This document shows positions 1 to 7,262 of a stretch of 64,000 bases of DNA, piece by piece (the stretch's first letter is position 1; each line of letters opens with the position of its first letter). The notes beneath the pieces are model-generated. The model searched no databases. It was given only the letters and a program-made list of their open reading frames with translations, and was not told the DNA's origin. The position numbers were made by a program, and so were the translations under genes. Origin of the DNA: CAIXSC01 sp046349915 (GTDB taxonomy: Bacteria > Planctomycetota > Planctomycetia > Pirellulales > Pirellulaceae); NCBI GenBank assembly GCA_046349915.1, contig JAXMBL010000009.1:1-64000 (forward strand), in the 5' to 3' direction.

Positions 1-10
1 CTGAGTTGCC

Positions 11-31
11 GGGCAGGTTGCAAACCTGCCC
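11..31. repeat. Palindrome family A (GGGCAGGTT-N3-AACCTGCCC)
   Basis: Perfect 9-bp inverted repeat with a 3-base loop. Two more copies lie at 1960-1980 and 1999-2019, so the gene at 386-1801 is bracketed by this family. Confidence 0.85.
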
Positions 32-40
32 CACTGTAGC

Positions 41-59
41 CCGCTCACTTCGTGAGCGG
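41..59. repeat. Palindrome family C, variant (CCGCTCAC-TTC-GTGAGCGG)
   Basis: Perfect 8-bp arms with a TTC loop, followed by AACAGCCGCG. The same word follows the copy at 63002-63020. It is a compensated variant of the CCGCTCGC-N3-GCGAGCGG palindromes found near 41.3, 51.4, 62.0 and 62.1 kb: both arms changed together, which suggests the hairpin is conserved. Confidence 0.8.
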
Positions 60-152
60 AACAGCCGCGTTGCCCGCGAGCGCCCCTCGCCGTCAGCCAA
101 GTCGTGTCGCCAACCGATGGAGACACGGTCTTCGCCACTGCGACGAGAGGAT

Positions 153-173
153 CGACGGACTAGAAGTCCGTCG
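153..173. repeat. Palindrome family B (CGACGGACT-N3-AGTCCGTCG)
   Basis: Perfect 9-bp inverted repeat with a 3-base loop, flanked by GAT and TAC. Other copies lie at 1918-1938, 2035-2055, 10135-10155 and 10756-10776, with a one-mismatch copy at 59249-59269. Confidence 0.85.
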
Positions 174-385
174 TACGGGAATAATCGCAAATAGGGAATC
201 AGCCACAGGCTCGATCCTGCGGCCCTTTTCGCCACTTTTCTCGGCCACGTCTGTTTGATAGCTTCTGATTCGCATACCTCGCATGGAGTGTAAGTGATCG
301 TGTCGATGGCGTATGTCATCGGCAAAGTCGGCGACGCTGGAAATCCGGCGTTCGCGAATGAACCTACGTTGAAGAGGCGCGCGCG

Positions 386-1801
386 ATGACGCTTTCGAAG
401 TTCGCTTGGGGGCTTTACTGCGAATCGAAAGAAGGCAAAGCTGCCATTCGGCGGTCGATTGCGGAGTTTGCCGGACAATATGTAGCTGAACTCGGCGACG
501 CTCCCTTCGATGAGGAATGCCTCATCGCAGTTCCGGACGAGAACGGCGACTTTCAGCTCGATGGTCAGACGGTTGTCGACCTACATGGATTCCTCGGGAA
601 TCACTGCGACTTCGCACCGATAAGTTCGCCAGATGACGCCGATGCACTCTTCGAGTCAATTCTTGACGATGGTCTTGAGTGGAGTGCCAAAGACACGGAT
701 GGCCAGTATTCCATTCTGTACGGCGGTGCTGAATCGGTCGATGGCGTCGAGGAGCAGGTGATTACGTCCATCACGGGGCTGACCTCCGGTTTGCATCAGG
801 CGACGCCCGAGTTCTTCTTTCCTTATCTCTTCGCGCGTCGATTCGATAAGTTGACGCGGATCTGTAGCCGTTACGAAATCGATCTACCGGAACTCCCGGG
901 AAAGCTGCAAAAGCGTGAACGCGCGCTGTACTATTTCGCCGTCAATCGGCGGTTTCAAGAGTTTCGCAAGTCGATGGGGATGTCGCCGAGCGAGCTCAAC
1001 GCGTTCCTTTACGACTTCGCACCGAAAGACCTAGACGCACAAGATCTGGCGCCGCTACCCGCCCCCACGCGAACCTGGTTCGTGATGGGTGGGATTGGCG
1101 GGAATGGAGACTTTGAATTCCTGGATAATGCCGATTCGAGTTCAGTCAGCTACTGGCAAGGCAACCTCGAAACACGACGCGGCGACGCCATCATAATGTG
1201 GTGCGTCGCTCCTCGAAGCGCCGTTCATTCCGTATGGCGTTCGACGGACGATGGCTTCATTGACCCGTACTTTTACTTCTACTCGATGATTCGCGTCGGA
1301 AACCCAATCCGAGTACCCGCGATCAAGTTCGCCGAGTTGAAGAAACACCCCGAGTTTGGCAAGCATCCCGCCGTGCGTGCGCACTTTCAAGGACGCAATG
1401 GCATGGCGTTCACTGTCGACGAGTACAAGATGCTCGTTGAGATGCTGGGCGGTAAGGGGATGGATGTTTCGCTCTTGCCGCCCCCTCCCGCCGAAATGCA
1501 ACTGCCCGATGCTTCCTTGTATGACATCGGCAGCGCGAAGGAACGTAAGGAAGCGTTCATTCAAGCCAAGTCGTATGCCATGAGGCTGAACGCGTCCGTA
1601 CTCGTGCTGGCCGCACGCCAAGGGATATGGCTGTACCAATTGACTTCCCGCGGGTTCGACGAGGACCAGCACGTCTACAAGACCTGGATTGAACTCGCCT
1701 CGCCCGACAAGCTCGCCGAAATCGCCCGCTGGATTGGTAAACGCAAGATCGACGCCAGTGTCGCTGAACGCGAGCGGCGCAAGCGAAGGCCAGCAACTTA
1801 A
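386..1801 (+). CDS. EVE/PUA-like domain protein, possible nucleic-acid recognition or defence role
   Basis: A 471-residue protein with no signal peptide or membrane segment. Residues about 228-355 look like an EVE/PUA-like fold: a WFVMGG strand, then R-R-G-D before a hydrophobic strand ending MWCVAP, a V-W-R-S-T-D-D-G turn, an L-K-K-HPEF motif and a TVDEYKMLVEML closing helix. EVE domains bind modified bases in DNA or RNA. Residues about 375-460 (EAFIQAKSYAMRLNASVLVL, then GIWLYQL) resemble the back half of a type I restriction HsdR-N nuclease fold, but I could not find a full D...E-x-K set. The N-terminal 200 residues are not recognised. The ATG at 386 is chosen as the first start after a stop. 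The gene stands alone between clusters of dispersed palindromes, as accessory genes often do. The domain calls are inference from pattern only. Confidence 0.6.
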   Translation: MTLSKFAWGLYCESKEGKAAIRRSIAEFAGQYVAELGDAPFDEECLIAVPDENGDFQLDGQTVVDLHGFLGNHCDFAPISSPDDADALFESILDDGLEWSAKDTDGQYSILYGGAESVDGVEEQVITSITGLTSGLHQATPEFFFPYLFARRFDKLTRICSRYEIDLPELPGKLQKRERALYYFAVNRRFQEFRKSMGMSPSELNAFLYDFAPKDLDAQDLAPLPAPTRTWFVMGGIGGNGDFEFLDNADSSSVSYWQGNLETRRGDAIIMWCVAPRSAVHSVWRSTDDGFIDPYFYFYSMIRVGNPIRVPAIKFAELKKHPEFGKHPAVRAHFQGRNGMAFTVDEYKMLVEMLGGKGMDVSLLPPPPAEMQLPDASLYDIGSAKERKEAFIQAKSYAMRLNASVLVLAARQGIWLYQLTSRGFDEDQHVYKTWIELASPDKLAEIARWIGKRKIDASVAERERRKRRPAT

Positions 1802-1917
1802 ACCAAAGAACTTGGACACTGTCGTTACCGACGTTTTGGCCTGCCTTTGCAGATCGACCAGATTTCCCATACCGGCCGAGATAAGGCTTCGCCGGGCTAA
1901 CTAGGCTTGACGCATGG

Positions 1918-1938
1918 CGACGGACTGGAAGTCCGTCG
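1918..1938. repeat. Palindrome family B copy
   Basis: CGACGGACT-GGA-AGTCCGTCG, about 120 bases downstream of the stop of the EVE-like gene. Confidence 0.85.
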
Positions 1939-1959
1939 GACAACGGTTTGCCACCCGTG

Positions 1960-1980
1960 GGGCAGGTTTGCAACCTGCCC
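1960..1980. repeat. Palindrome family A copy
   Basis: GGGCAGGTT-TGC-AACCTGCCC, perfect arms. Together with 1918-1938, 1999-2019 and 2035-2055 it forms a cluster of four hairpins in 140 bp between two convergent genes, where it could also act as a transcription barrier. Confidence 0.85.
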
Positions 1981-1998
1981 GGATGGCCAAGGACTGCT

Positions 1999-2019
1999 GG
2001 GCAGGTTGAAAACCTGCCC
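1999..2019. repeat. Palindrome family A copy
   Basis: GGGCAGGTT-GAA-AACCTGCCC, perfect arms, third copy of the family in the window. Confidence 0.85.
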
Positions 2020-2028
2020 CACCACGAA

Positions 2029-5000
2029 CTAGATCGACGGACTAGAAGTCCGTCGTACAGCAGGTCGTTGTCGTAGTCGCGCCAGCAGGTCGATCGTCTC
2101 GTCCTCGACCACTTCCTGCCAAGGCCAATCGCCAGCGTCTCGTGTATCCAACCCGTGATACTGGACCTCCTCCGAAACGGAATCCACGCCAACTTCGGAA
2201 GAGCTGGCAGTTCCAGCCGAACTCAATCCATCGAGTCCCAGCGGAACACCAACAAGATCCTCACCGTCCGCTTCAGACTCCGCGATACCATTCAAGAAGT
2301 TGATCACCAGCAATGCATCACGAGGCGTCAAAATGCTGTTGTCATCCACATCGTACCGATACTGAACGACATAGCCTTCGGGCAGTGGATCCGGAAAACG
2401 TTTCGTCACAGGATCGACAATCGTCAAGAAGTTCAGTTCATTGACAACGACCAAAGCATCGACCGGTCCCACGGCGCCATCGCGAGTGACATCCAAATCG
2501 ATCCGCGGATTGTGCCACGGAGAACCAATAGTCAGGATCACAGTCTCCGTATCCAACTCAATTCCATCGGAGACGCCAAACGTCAGCGTGTAGACGCCTC
2601 GCTGCGAAACTCCTGGCGTCCACGTGAAAAGCCCCGTATCGGGATCAAGCGCGGCTCCCGTAGGCAGCGAGTCGACGTCGAATGTCAGGGCATCGTTCTC
2701 GCCGTCCGTGGCATCCAGTTGAATCGAAACCAGTTCCCGTTCATTGCCAAATTCCTCGCCGATTGGCGACAAAACGGGCGGCGTATTGCCGCTAACGCTC
2801 GACGGGAGCACGGTAATCGCGAGCGTCTCCGTGATCCGATCGGTTCCACCATTCGCGCTGCCGCCGTTGTCAATCACTTCAAAGCGAAAAGCGCCGATCG
2901 CTTCAGCGTTCACCGTCGCTGGCTCGAAAATCAGGCTCTCGATCTGCGCCAAGTCGTATAGAGTTTCGTCCGCGATAGGCGTCTGACCATCGCTCAGCAA
3001 CAGCCGCCCCACAGCAGCGGGAGGCAACTCGACCACGCGGTAGCTGAGCGCCTGCAAGGGATCTGTATCATCCGTGGGGTGATACTCTAACTGATCAAAG
3101 TCGATTACGGTGGGGCCCAAGTCATCGTACAACACGAATTCGCCCACTCGACCGGTCACTCGAGTTGGCGGGTCATTAATATCAATGACTTGGATTTCAA
3201 ACGTCTTGGTGAACGAGTGAAGGCCCGCATCAATAACAGTGATATCGACTGAAATGAACGATTCAAAAAGATAACTGACGAACTGTCCCGCCTGAAGACG
3301 CAACTGTCCTAGTTCATCCACGAAGAATCGTGGATCGCTCATCTCGAAGACGAACGAGTCGTTGACATCTTGGTCCACAACCGCCAAATCGCCAACAATC
3401 GCGCCGGGCAGTCGCTCGCGCAAGGAACTCGACGATAGCAATAGATCAGTAGGCGGCGTAAACAACCCATCGATGACCACATCGATTCCCGTCTCCGCAA
3501 CCGCTCCGTCGTCGTCAGTGACACGTACACGGGCGGTGTAAGTTGTCGACATCAAGCCGTCGAGATTGACGGCATTGAATATGACCGGATTCCCTGTTTC
3601 GTCGCCGCGACCGGCGGCCCCACCTGACTCGCCAAAGATCCCATCGCCATCCAGGTCCCAGGCGAAAGTGAGTTCCGAGGTAGGATCGCCAGGATCGAAC
3701 GCGGACGCAAAAATCTCCACCGACTGGCCAGTTGTCACAAAGTTCCCGCCGAAGTCAAACACACTCGGCGCCAGATTGGCAATTGAAATGTCGACGGAAG
3801 CCTCGGCGGCCGTCACATCGAGTTCGTCGACTAATCGCACTCGCACCGTTTTCACGCTGCCTGGGAATCCATCGATTCCGTTAGCAAAGAACGTCGGATT
3901 GGGCCCGTTCTCGTTGCCAAATTCGCTATCAAATTCTGTCTCGCCGAAGATCCCATCACCGTCGAAATCCCAGACGAAGATCGGAGTGACGCCATCGATC
4001 GGTACGCCAAACGCCGATAGCCGCACCGAACCACCCTCAACCGTTTCATACGGTCCTCCCGCATCCACCATCGCGTCGCCGACATACAACGTCACTCGCA
4101 CACTGGCGAAATCAAACGCATCCGTACGACGAATCGTGAAAGTGAACGAATCAATGCCCGAGAAACCAGCTTCCGGAACGTAGACGATCTGATCGTCGGT
4201 TGGGTCGAGCGGCGTGTTGAGATCATTCACCGCGGCGGCGCCATGCGTCGGCGACGTGACCGCGCGAATCTCGTAGGCGGCGCCGAGCGGGATCGTGGAG
4301 GCACTGAGAACGTCAAGCATCGACGAGGCATCGGCCGGGAGTCGGAACGAGACATCTCCCGGTACGATTCGCTGATCGGGAATCGGCGGCGGCCCCAAGT
4401 CAGAGACGCCTCCCGCGGTCGCTTGGCCTCCCGTCCAGTCAGGAGGAACGTACAAGATGACTCCGCCACTGCTGGTTCCACCCGGTGTGTCGGGATAAGT
4501 GGCATTCGACGACCAGCGGAAAGACCGCAACTCCTCGGACACTTGCGTCAGCCGCACCAGTCCATGATTACGATCGACTCCCACGAGCTCCGTGAGAAAC
4601 TTCGTCGCATCGCTCGAATCGGGCCGATAGAAATCGGCGGGAATCTCCGGCTTGTCGAAATACGGCACCCCAACGCTCGTCGTGAAACTGACAATCTCGG
4701 GCAGCGTCTCGGTGTTCAGCGGCACTTCGTTGTAGTAGTAATCGTAGATATCTGTGGGCAGAGCACCGAACCGCTCGTACTTGGTCACATCGAGCGGATC
4801 ATGAGGCGTACCGTTGGCGTAGGCCGAGTAGGCCGCGAGGATCGAAGCGTCACCCGTCTCGGTATAGGGATCGATGTAGGGTCGCCCGAGGAAATCACCC
4901 AAATCGTCGCGGCGATCCAACAACTCGATGTAATCCGGATAAGTCACTTCCTGATACCAGTTGAAGTGATCGACCCCGAATACGACCTCGGCCTCGGAGG

Positions 5001-6444
5001 TCGTCAAGTCGAGTGAGGCCCCCGGATTGAACGGGGCGCGAATCCCACGGCCATCGGACGTCAATTCTGGCTCGATTGCGGCAGCCGAGAGAATCTCTTC
5101 GGGCAAGTGAATCCTCAGCGCCTTCACGCTCGGCGCAAAGTCACACTCGAACTCGGAGAGTTCTTGCTGATCGGCATTGGGGCGTCTCAGCTCCACCACG
5201 ATGTGAGTTGCTTCCCTGGGCGGAACAGGAAAGTGCGCCGGCTGATTGTGGACTTGCTTACCCGACGCGAGGTCTTCCGGTTTCAGTTGCTCGCGAGTAA
5301 TCTCGCCAATCGTGTCATTAATCGTGGGTCCGCTCGCCCAGTAGTAGATCATTTCCGTCCCGATGGGCAACGGATCCTCATCGCTTACGTAGTACTCCAC
5401 GTCGAATCCGCGTGGAGTGGGCCCTTCGGAATGATTGTCGCGATCGGTGTTCCATTTCACCGATCGCAATGTATTGAGCGACAGGCCGCACGCATTGCCT
5501 AACACATCTTCAGGCTCATCAATTCTCTGGTCGGCGTCGGCGTAAACCACCAGATGCGTCGCCTCGGCGGGAGGCTCGGGCAAACCAGAGATGCGAGCGA
5601 TCCCCCCGGACTGATTCCAATAGATGGGAACTTTGTCGGCCAACGGCGCGCCAATGCGGTCCCTGGGGTTCGCGCTCGTCGACCAAAACAATTTCACTTC
5701 CGTGATCGCCGTTGTGCGGTTGGGAGTGGGTTGAGCGGGCCCGGACATCTCGAAGCTCAATTCCACTTCGGGCAATTCCTGATTGTCCGTCCATCGCACC
5801 TCCCTTAAGACGATGTCGTAGTCGAAAGGAGAAATCGACGTGACATCGCCGCTGAACTTACCCGTGATGCGTCCTCTCCCTCCGTCATAGCCTTCGCTCC
5901 ACCGAACCGCCACTGCGAACGGCGAGCTAGATACGTCGATCGTGCCCGTGGCGCTCAGATCGTAAAACGAACGACTGATGCAACTCGAATTGCCCGTCGC
6001 GCCGCTGCGCGACAGATTGCCGTTGTTGTCAATCACCTCGACCGTGCCATCGAAGACGCACGAGAACGATCCTCGGTCGCTCGCCCTGGGCCGATAGTTC
6101 TCGGTCCCACTGTACGCCCCATTACCTCCGCCGTTCCCCGTCCCCTGAGTGGGACTGGTGTAGACGATGTCGATCGTCTCGTTGTTCAGCGACCCGCGAA
6201 ACTGAGCAACATAGTCGGGACCGGTTGGCATGTCGTAACGATCGACGCCCGAGAAGGTGTTTTCGCCCATCTCGTAAGTCACGGTCATGAATCGCTCTTC
6301 GACAATCGCGACGGCCAATAGATCGCGTCGCTCAAGCGACTCGAAATGCGCTCTACGACGCGCAGGATCGTACGAGCGTTCTCGGGGGAGAGAAAACAGA
6401 GACAAACGTGACGCTGGCCGAGATCGGCGTTTTGATTTTTTCAT
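2029..6444 (-). CDS. Large extracellular PKD/cadherin/Ig-like protein with C-terminal dockerin
   Basis: A 1471-residue multidomain exoprotein. The N-terminus is basic and carries FESLERRDLLA, the LEPRxLLA-type motif seen at the start of large secreted planctomycete proteins. After an unrecognised region (about 60-690) come a Big_9/cadherin-like domain (about 690-785), two PKD domains with WDFDGDGIFGE and WDLDGDGIFGE calcium-loop-like motifs (about 790-990), a cadherin-like domain (995-1090), an He_PIG/Ig-like domain (1218-1305) and a type I dockerin pair (about 1310-1385, DVTRDG...DALVVVN and DVDDNS...DALLVINFLNG). Dockerins bind cohesins or act as calcium-stabilised modules, so a role in adhesion or an extracellular scaffold is likely. 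The last residues (VRRTSSPSI) are translated from a dispersed palindrome, so the native C-terminus was probably altered by repeat insertion. Confidence 0.88.
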   Translation of the reverse strand: MKKSKRRSRPASRLSLFSLPRERSYDPARRRAHFESLERRDLLAVAIVEERFMTVTYEMGENTFSGVDRYDMPTGPDYVAQFRGSLNNETIDIVYTSPTQGTGNGGGNGAYSGTENYRPRASDRGSFSCVFDGTVEVIDNNGNLSRSGATGNSSCISRSFYDLSATGTIDVSSSPFAVAVRWSEGYDGGRGRITGKFSGDVTSISPFDYDIVLREVRWTDNQELPEVELSFEMSGPAQPTPNRTTAITEVKLFWSTSANPRDRIGAPLADKVPIYWNQSGGIARISGLPEPPAEATHLVVYADADQRIDEPEDVLGNACGLSLNTLRSVKWNTDRDNHSEGPTPRGFDVEYYVSDEDPLPIGTEMIYYWASGPTINDTIGEITREQLKPEDLASGKQVHNQPAHFPVPPREATHIVVELRRPNADQQELSEFECDFAPSVKALRIHLPEEILSAAAIEPELTSDGRGIRAPFNPGASLDLTTSEAEVVFGVDHFNWYQEVTYPDYIELLDRRDDLGDFLGRPYIDPYTETGDASILAAYSAYANGTPHDPLDVTKYERFGALPTDIYDYYYNEVPLNTETLPEIVSFTTSVGVPYFDKPEIPADFYRPDSSDATKFLTELVGVDRNHGLVRLTQVSEELRSFRWSSNATYPDTPGGTSSGGVILYVPPDWTGGQATAGGVSDLGPPPIPDQRIVPGDVSFRLPADASSMLDVLSASTIPLGAAYEIRAVTSPTHGAAAVNDLNTPLDPTDDQIVYVPEAGFSGIDSFTFTIRRTDAFDFASVRVTLYVGDAMVDAGGPYETVEGGSVRLSAFGVPIDGVTPIFVWDFDGDGIFGETEFDSEFGNENGPNPTFFANGIDGFPGSVKTVRVRLVDELDVTAAEASVDISIANLAPSVFDFGGNFVTTGQSVEIFASAFDPGDPTSELTFAWDLDGDGIFGESGGAAGRGDETGNPVIFNAVNLDGLMSTTYTARVRVTDDDGAVAETGIDVVIDGLFTPPTDLLLSSSSLRERLPGAIVGDLAVVDQDVNDSFVFEMSDPRFFVDELGQLRLQAGQFVSYLFESFISVDITVIDAGLHSFTKTFEIQVIDINDPPTRVTGRVGEFVLYDDLGPTVIDFDQLEYHPTDDTDPLQALSYRVVELPPAAVGRLLLSDGQTPIADETLYDLAQIESLIFEPATVNAEAIGAFRFEVIDNGGSANGGTDRITETLAITVLPSSVSGNTPPVLSPIGEEFGNERELVSIQLDATDGENDALTFDVDSLPTGAALDPDTGLFTWTPGVSQRGVYTLTFGVSDGIELDTETVILTIGSPWHNPRIDLDVTRDGAVGPVDALVVVNELNFLTIVDPVTKRFPDPLPEGYVVQYRYDVDDNSILTPRDALLVINFLNGIAESEADGEDLVGVPLGLDGLSSAGTASSSEVGVDSVSEEVQYHGLDTRDAGDWPWQEVVEDETIDLLARLRQRPAVRRTSSPSI
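2035..2055. repeat. Palindrome family B copy inside the end of a CDS
   Basis: CGACGGACT-AGA-AGTCCGTCG. This copy lies inside the 3' end of the dockerin protein gene: the reverse strand reads RRTSSPS followed shortly by the stop at 2029-2031. The same peptide appears when the copies at 153 and 10135 are translated. Confidence 0.85.
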
Positions 6445-6746
6445 ACGTTGACGAGTATCACCGACGAATCAGCCGGCAACAACATCAATGGACGTGTTTT
6501 CCGCGCAATCACCCGCAAACAACCAGCTCGAGGGAGTAGGATAGCGTCAGGTTCGAAGTTGCGAGCAGCGGAATGCCGTGGACCACGAATCGTACGAATG
6601 CCACGAATCTGAACGGAGGGAAGAAGTACTCTCCCCCTGGACAGCAATCCAGATCATGTCTTGGGGAACATCCTCAACGGTCTCTTGAGACAACAACCGC
6701 GACCACCAAGAAGACACCTGACGACTTGGAAATCATCAGGCATAAG
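6445..6746. other. Intergenic region upstream of the dockerin gene
   Basis: About 300 bases between the start of the dockerin gene and the 3' end of tRNA-Ile, both on the minus strand. Apart from the hairpin at 6717-6740 I see no gene or conserved element. It should contain the promoter of the dockerin gene. Confidence 0.5.
6717..6740 (-). terminator. Hairpin just downstream of tRNA-Ile
   Basis: On the minus strand CCTGATGA-(8-base loop)-TCGTCAGG follows the tRNA 3' end by 6 bases and leads into TGTCTTCTT. The eight-pair stem is convincing but the U-tract is weak, so terminator function is probable rather than shown. Confidence 0.45.
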
Positions 6747-7067
6747 TAGGCCCGGAGGGACTCGAACCCCCGACCAAGGGATTATGCTTGCCACTGCGAC
6801 TTTCGCCGCCCCTTTCGAGTTTGTGGTCTGGACCATACCTTCGCTTTACGCGTCTGCCGTCTGGTCTCTACACCTTCCGCCTCACGGGCGGCTTGGCTCG
6901 GGATTAGCCTGTCTCTGACGAGAGTTAGCCTTCCCCGAATTTGACAGATTCTACTGAAACCCTCGTCGCCAAAGGCTTCAGCAACCCGTTTGGAATCGCC
7001 GTGCAGACAAGTCTGTTTAGGCCATCCCGATCAAGTCCCCTGCTCTAACCGACTGAGCTACGGGCCC
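6747..7067 (-). tRNA. tRNA-Ile(CAU), intron-containing
   Basis: The two exons are 7067-7034 and 6786-6747 on the minus strand. Joined, they give a normal cloverleaf: acceptor GGGCCCG/CGGGCCU (G1-U72 pair), D-stem GCUC, anticodon stem GGGGA/UCCCU with loop CUCAUAA, a T-arm beginning GGGGGUUCGAGU, and discriminator A. CCA is not encoded. The CAU anticodon could mean Met or lysidine-modified Ile. The anticodon arm GGGGACUCAUAAUCCCU and the following UGGUCG match the bacterial tRNA-Ile2 (ileX-type) pattern rather than initiator or elongator Met, so Ile(CAU) is preferred. It would need TilS to convert C34 to lysidine and read AUA. The intron interrupts the anticodon loop between U33 and C34. Confidence 0.9.
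6787..7033 (-). ncRNA. Group I intron (IC3-like) in the anticodon loop of tRNA-Ile(CAU)
   Basis: A 247-nt insertion between U33 and C34. It shows the signatures of small bacterial tRNA introns of subgroup IC3: a P-element-like GGGGAAGGCUAA, a Q element AAUCCCGAGCCAAGCC (near 6889-6905), an R element GUAGAGACCAGACGGC (near 6860-6880) and an S element GAAGGUAUGGUCCAGACC (near 6826-6843). Near the 3' end GGCGAAAGUCGC forms a GAAA tetraloop hairpin, as in the Azoarcus intron. The 5' exon ends in U and the intron ends in G, as self-splicing requires. No homing endonuclease is encoded. The Azoarcus tRNA-Ile(CAU) intron is the obvious relative by host gene, size class and core sequence. I did not resolve P1 pairing by hand. 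Confidence 0.9.
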
Positions 7068-7262
7068 GTACCACGATTCGCTCTTCGATCGAAGGTCCCC
7101 CCTCGCCCAAGAGCGAATCAATACTGCGTCCAGTCTACCCGCCCTGAACGCCCTGACAAGTGAGCCTTCGCGAGCTGGCTCGAAGCTCGTCCATGACCTG
7201 CGCCGCGGTCCCAATCGACGGACGTTAAATCGGTCGTACATAGGAGGCACAGGAAAAGCTCG

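Larger units (their letters stand above)
1..385. other. Intergenic region with palindromic repeats
   Basis: No gene could be supported in this stretch. It holds one member of each of three short palindrome families (11-31, 41-59 and 153-173, listed separately). The open frames crossing it are only translations of those repeats. The following gene starts at 386, so the promoter for that gene should lie in roughly 180-380, but no clear -35/-10 pair was seen. Confidence 0.6.

Noticed and set aside
1142..1870. Minus-strand 242-residue frame opposite the EVE-like gene
   Set aside because: No recognisable motif, and the plus-strand frame is longer and shows domain-like sequence.
2155..2961. Long plus-strand frame opposite the dockerin protein
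   Set aside because: No ribosome site or domain, and it lies wholly within the clearly coding PKD/dockerin gene.
6654..7250. Short open frames over the tRNA-Ile region on both strands
   Set aside because: They run through the tRNA exons and group I intron core. The RNA explains the sequence better than any protein.
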